This document shows positions 61,543 to 64,000 of a stretch of 64,000 bases of DNA, one piece after another. How positions within the stretch are numbered: position 1 is the stretch's first letter; each line of letters begins with the position of its first letter. The notes under the pieces were generated by a model. The model did not search any database. It was not told the DNA's origin and saw only the letters and a program-made list of their open reading frames with translations. The translations under genes were made by a program, and so were the position numbers. Source of the DNA: Kitasatospora sp. NA04385 (GTDB taxonomy: Bacteria; Actinomycetota; Actinomycetes; Streptomycetales; Streptomycetaceae); the NCBI RefSeq assembly GCF_013364235.1, contig NZ_CP054919.1, positions 4,438,701 to 4,502,700 of the forward strand, written 5' to 3'.

Positions 61543-62718
61543 TCAGGCCGGGTTGCCGGCCCTGGCGAAGCGGTCCGCGCCGACGATCCACTCGCCGCGG
61601 CGCATCACCGCGACGAGTTCGTGGCTGTCGGAGTCGAGGACGACCAGGTCGGCGTTCTTTCCGGCCTCCAGGGTGCCGATGGTGTCGCCCAGGCCCATCA
61701 GGCGGGCGGGGACGGTGGACAGCGAGGTGACGGCCTGGTTCAGGGACAGGCCGAGGACGGTGACGGCGCGGCGGAAGGCGACGTCCAGGGTGAGGGTGGA
61801 GCCGGCGATGGAGCCGCCCTCGACCAGCCGGGCCACGCCGTCCTCGACCCGGACCTGCAGCGGGCCGAGCGGGTACAGGCCGTCGCCCATGCCGGCCGCG
61901 CCCATCGCGTCGGTGATCAGCGCGACGCGCTCGGCGCCGGCCGTGCCGTAGGCCAGCTCGACCACCGAGGGGTGCAGGTGGATGCCGTCGTTGACCAGCT
62001 CGACGGTGACCCGCTCGTCCTCCAGCAGGGCGACGATCGGGCCGGGGGCGCGGTGCTGGATGCCCGGCATCGCGTTGAACAGGTGGGTGGCCACGGTGGC
62101 GCCGGCGTCGATCGCCTTCAGGGTGACCTCGTAGTCGGAGTCGGTGTGGCCGACGGCGGCGATGATGCCGAGGTCGGACAGCATCCGCACCGACTCCAGG
62201 CCGCCGGGCAGCTCCGGGGCCAGGGTGAACATCTTCGTGTGGCCGCGGCCCGCGTCGGCGAGCTTGCGCACCAGCGCCGGGTCCGGGTCGCGCAGCAGGT
62301 CGGGGCGGTGGGCGCCGCACCGGTTGTGCGAGATGAACGGGCCCTCGAAGTGGATGCCGGCCAGGACGCCGTCCTCGACGAGCTCGGAGAGCACCGCCGC
62401 CTGGCGGCAGACCTCGTCGATCTCGCCGGTGACGGTGGAGGCCATCGTCGTGGTGGTGCCGTGCTCCAGGTGCGTGCGGGCGGCGGTGAGCGCCTCCTCG
62501 GCGATGCCGGAGGCGTACGAGGCGCCGCCGCCGCCGTGCACGTGCAGGTCGACGAAGCCGGGGACGACGGTGTAGCCGGTGAGGTCGAGGTCGCTCGGCT
62601 CCGGCTCGCCGCCGAGGCTCGCGATGCGGGTGCCCTCGACGGAGAGCCGGCCCGCGTCGATCACCCCGCCGGGCAGGACCAGTCGGGCTCCGGCCAGTGC
62701 AGTACGGTCCGCGGTCAC
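61543..62718 (-). CDS. nagA: N-acetylglucosamine-6-phosphate deacetylase
   Basis: Deacetylates GlcNAc-6-phosphate in chitin and cell-wall amino-sugar use. The amidohydrolase motifs are present: PGFVDLHVHGGGG, the metal-binding Glu in IHFEGPFIS, AVGHTDSDYE, THLFNAMPGIQHR, and the catalytic Asp in LITDAMGAAGM. 391 residues. GTG 62718 overlaps the kinase stop (GTGA), so the two are translationally coupled. In S. coelicolor nagKA is DasR-regulated. Confidence 0.96.
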   Translation of the reverse strand: MTADRTALAGARLVLPGGVIDAGRLSVEGTRIASLGGEPEPSDLDLTGYTVVPGFVDLHVHGGGGASYASGIAEEALTAARTHLEHGTTTTMASTVTGEIDEVCRQAAVLSELVEDGVLAGIHFEGPFISHNRCGAHRPDLLRDPDPALVRKLADAGRGHTKMFTLAPELPGGLESVRMLSDLGIIAAVGHTDSDYEVTLKAIDAGATVATHLFNAMPGIQHRAPGPIVALLEDERVTVELVNDGIHLHPSVVELAYGTAGAERVALITDAMGAAGMGDGLYPLGPLQVRVEDGVARLVEGGSIAGSTLTLDVAFRRAVTVLGLSLNQAVTSLSTVPARLMGLGDTIGTLEAGKNADLVVLDSDSHELVAVMRRGEWIVGADRFARAGNPA

Positions 62719-63647
62719 GCGGTCACCTCCATGGAGAGCAGATCCCAGGCGAGCAAGCCGGCGCCCAGGGACGCGGCGGTGTCTTTGAGCATGGCCGGAA
62801 CGACCTTCGGGGGCATCTGGAAGGTCAGGCGCTCGGTCACCGCGGCGCGCAGCGGCGTGAAGAGCGTGTCACCCGCCTCGGCGAGCCCGCCGCCGACGAT
62901 CACCGTGGACGGGTCGAGCAGGCTCTGCGCCAGCACGATGCCGTCGGCGAGCGCGTCCACCGCGTCCTGCCAGACCGCGGCGGCCCGCGGGTCGCCGGCG
63001 TCGACGGCGCTCGCGCAGGCGGCGGCGTCGGCCTCCGGGTCGCCGCTGGCCCCGGCCCAGGCCCGGGAGACCGCGGAGGCCGAGGCCAGGGTCTCCAGGC
63101 AGCCGCGGGCGCCGCAGCCGCACTGCGGGCCGCCGGGGCGGACCACCACGTGGCCGATCTCGCCGCCGTAGCCGTGCGCGCCCGCCTCGATGGAGCCGTC
63201 GATGCCGATCGCACCCGCGATGCCGGTGCCCAGCGCGATGAACAGGAAGCGGCCGACCCCCCGTCCGGCGCCGATCCGGCCCTCGGCGAGCCCGCCGGAG
63301 CGGACGTCGTGGCCGAGGGCGACCGGGATGCCGCCGAGGCGCTCGCCGAGCAGCTTGCGCATCGGCAGGTCCCGCCAGCCGAGGTTGGCGGAGAAGACCG
63401 CGATCCCGTTCTTCTCGTCGATCGTCCCCGGCACGGCGACGCCCGCCGCGAGGGGGGCGGCACCGAACCGGGTGCGGCCCTCCTGCGCCAGGTCGGCGGC
63501 GAAGTCGAGGATGGTGGCGACGACGGCGTCGGGGCCGTGCTCCCGCCCGGTCGGTCGGCGTGCTTCGAAGAGCACCGAGCCGTCCTGGGCGACCAGCGCG
63601 GCCTTCATGCCGGTGCCGCCTACATCGAGTGCGATGACGTGCTTCAC
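62715..63647 (-). CDS. nagK: ROK-family amino-sugar kinase (NagK)
   Basis: Phosphorylates a sugar, most likely GlcNAc given coupling to nagA. The ATP-binding phosphate loop is ALDVGGTGMKAALV, the substrate Asp region is ALGHDVRSGGLAEG, and the ROK zinc motif is CGCGARGCLET preceded by the usual His. 310 residues. GTG 63647 (VKHVIALDVGG) is preferred over the longer open frame, which overlaps the DasR-type sites. No clear ribosome-binding site. Confidence 0.93.
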   Translation of the reverse strand: MKHVIALDVGGTGMKAALVAQDGSVLFEARRPTGREHGPDAVVATILDFAADLAQEGRTRFGAAPLAAGVAVPGTIDEKNGIAVFSANLGWRDLPMRKLLGERLGGIPVALGHDVRSGGLAEGRIGAGRGVGRFLFIALGTGIAGAIGIDGSIEAGAHGYGGEIGHVVVRPGGPQCGCGARGCLETLASASAVSRAWAGASGDPEADAAACASAVDAGDPRAAAVWQDAVDALADGIVLAQSLLDPSTVIVGGGLAEAGDTLFTPLRAAVTERLTFQMPPKVVPAMLKDTAASLGAGLLAWDLLSMEVTA

Positions 63648-63675
63648 GGGGGACAGTTTCCCTTGGCCGGGTCTA

Positions 63676-63713
63676 AGAGGTCTAGTCCAGTTGCTCGATT
63701 GGTCTGGTCCTGA
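63676..63713. promoter_or_regulatory. DasR-type operators (dre) upstream of nagK-nagA
   Basis: AGAGGTCTAGTCCAGT (63676-63691) matches the dre consensus ACTGGTCTAGACCACT at 12 of 16 positions. A second, weaker copy, ATTGGTCTGGTCCTGA (63698-63713), follows 22 bases away. They lie 29-66 bases upstream of the kinase start. DasR, a GntR repressor released by glucosamine-6-phosphate, controls nagKA in S. coelicolor. Confidence 0.7.
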
Positions 63714-63815
63714 GAGGTGAGGTTTATCGCTCTTCGCACCCTCCTGGGCGGTTTGCGTGTCAGGGCCGTCACACACCGTGCGGCGGGCCGGGGGGCGGCT
63801 CGGGCCGGGCGGGGC

Positions 63816-64000
63816 TCAGCCGAGGACGATCGAGCGGGTCAGGTTGCGCGGCCGGTCCGGGTCCAGGCCGCGGTGCGCGGCCAGCGCGACGGCCAGCCGG
63901 TGCACCCGGACCAGGTCCGCCAGCGGGTCGAGGCCGCCCGCCCCGGAGTCGGCCACCAGCCGGCCGCCGACCGCGGCCACCTCGTCGGCCAGGCCCGCGG
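63816..64000 (-). CDS. SIS-domain sugar isomerase/aminotransferase-like protein (C-terminal part)
   Basis: The last about 61 codons of a gene that begins right of the window. The sequence ends VHRLAVALAAHRGLDPDRP then RNLTRSIVLG, the characteristic C-terminus of GlmS-like SIS proteins. It lies directly upstream of nagK on the same strand, so it probably handles a phosphorylated amino sugar. Only the C-terminus is visible. Confidence 0.8.
   Translation of the reverse strand, partial: AGLADEVAAVGGRLVADSGAGGLDPLADLVRVHRLAVALAAHRGLDPDRPRNLTRSIVLG

Overview
The window is a contiguous stretch of a high-GC actinobacterial chromosome. Third codon positions are almost all G or C, GTG, TTG and leaderless starts are common, and the gene set (mshD, glnR, nur, rsiG, cdgB, a DasR-type nagK-nagA locus) points to Streptomycetaceae (Streptomyces or Kitasatospora). 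I saw no tRNA, rRNA, CRISPR array, insertion sequence or prophage. It reads as core chromosome with several regulatory islands.

Layout. About 1-1.7 kb holds a TetR regulator and a frameshifted mycothiol synthase. About 1.7-12.3 kb is a phosphate island: polyphosphate kinase, a frameshifted CHAD protein, a Nudix hydrolase, pstSCAB behind a good PHO box, and a convergent pit plus PhoU-like pair. About 12.5-15.2 kb holds csoR, a lipoprotein, two small proteins and a PAP2 phosphatase. About 15.3-22.2 kb encodes a compact type IV secretion-like envelope machine: a VirB1-like hydrolase divergent from pilin-like, VirB8-like, VirB6-like, VirB3/VirB4-N-like and VirB4-ATPase genes. No relaxase or coupling protein is present. 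It resembles the chromosomal cmd locus of S. coelicolor. A secreted 5'-nucleotidase with its own candidate PHO box follows.

About 24.2-29.8 kb is a minus-strand block: an HtrA protease, response regulator and histidine kinase operon (MprAB-PepD-like), a LacI regulator, and glnR preceded by an unannotated small ORF. About 30.3-39 kb carries sulfur-carrier, lipid-binding, rhodanese, DsrE, nitrobindin-like, Nur, YgfZ, Dtd, RsiG, asparaginase and dodecin genes. The rhodanese gene is preceded by a cysteine-containing leader peptide and a hairpin. About 39-47.3 kb is the ppa / dacB-metalloprotease-tilS-hpt-ftsH-folE housekeeping block. About 47.4-55.2 kb has a membrane esterase, an MprF-like protein and the folP-NTF2-folB-folK-DUF3180 folate cluster. 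About 55.2-60.6 kb has terD, arfB, a flavin reductase, cdgB with a consensus Crp site, and a carbohydrate-binding membrane protein. The end (60.6-64 kb) is an amino-sugar catabolic operon (SIS protein, ROK kinase, nagA, class II aldolase) with DasR-type sites.

Themes. Phosphate supply and storage genes share PhoP-type control. Two c-di-GMP components (the RsiG sensor and the CdgB synthase) lie in one window. Several genes appear to be transcribed leaderless. At least two conserved genes (mshD, CHAD) are broken by small indels in G-rich runs and two more loci look suspicious (PAP2 C-terminus, ftsH start), so either local decay or assembly indels should be considered.
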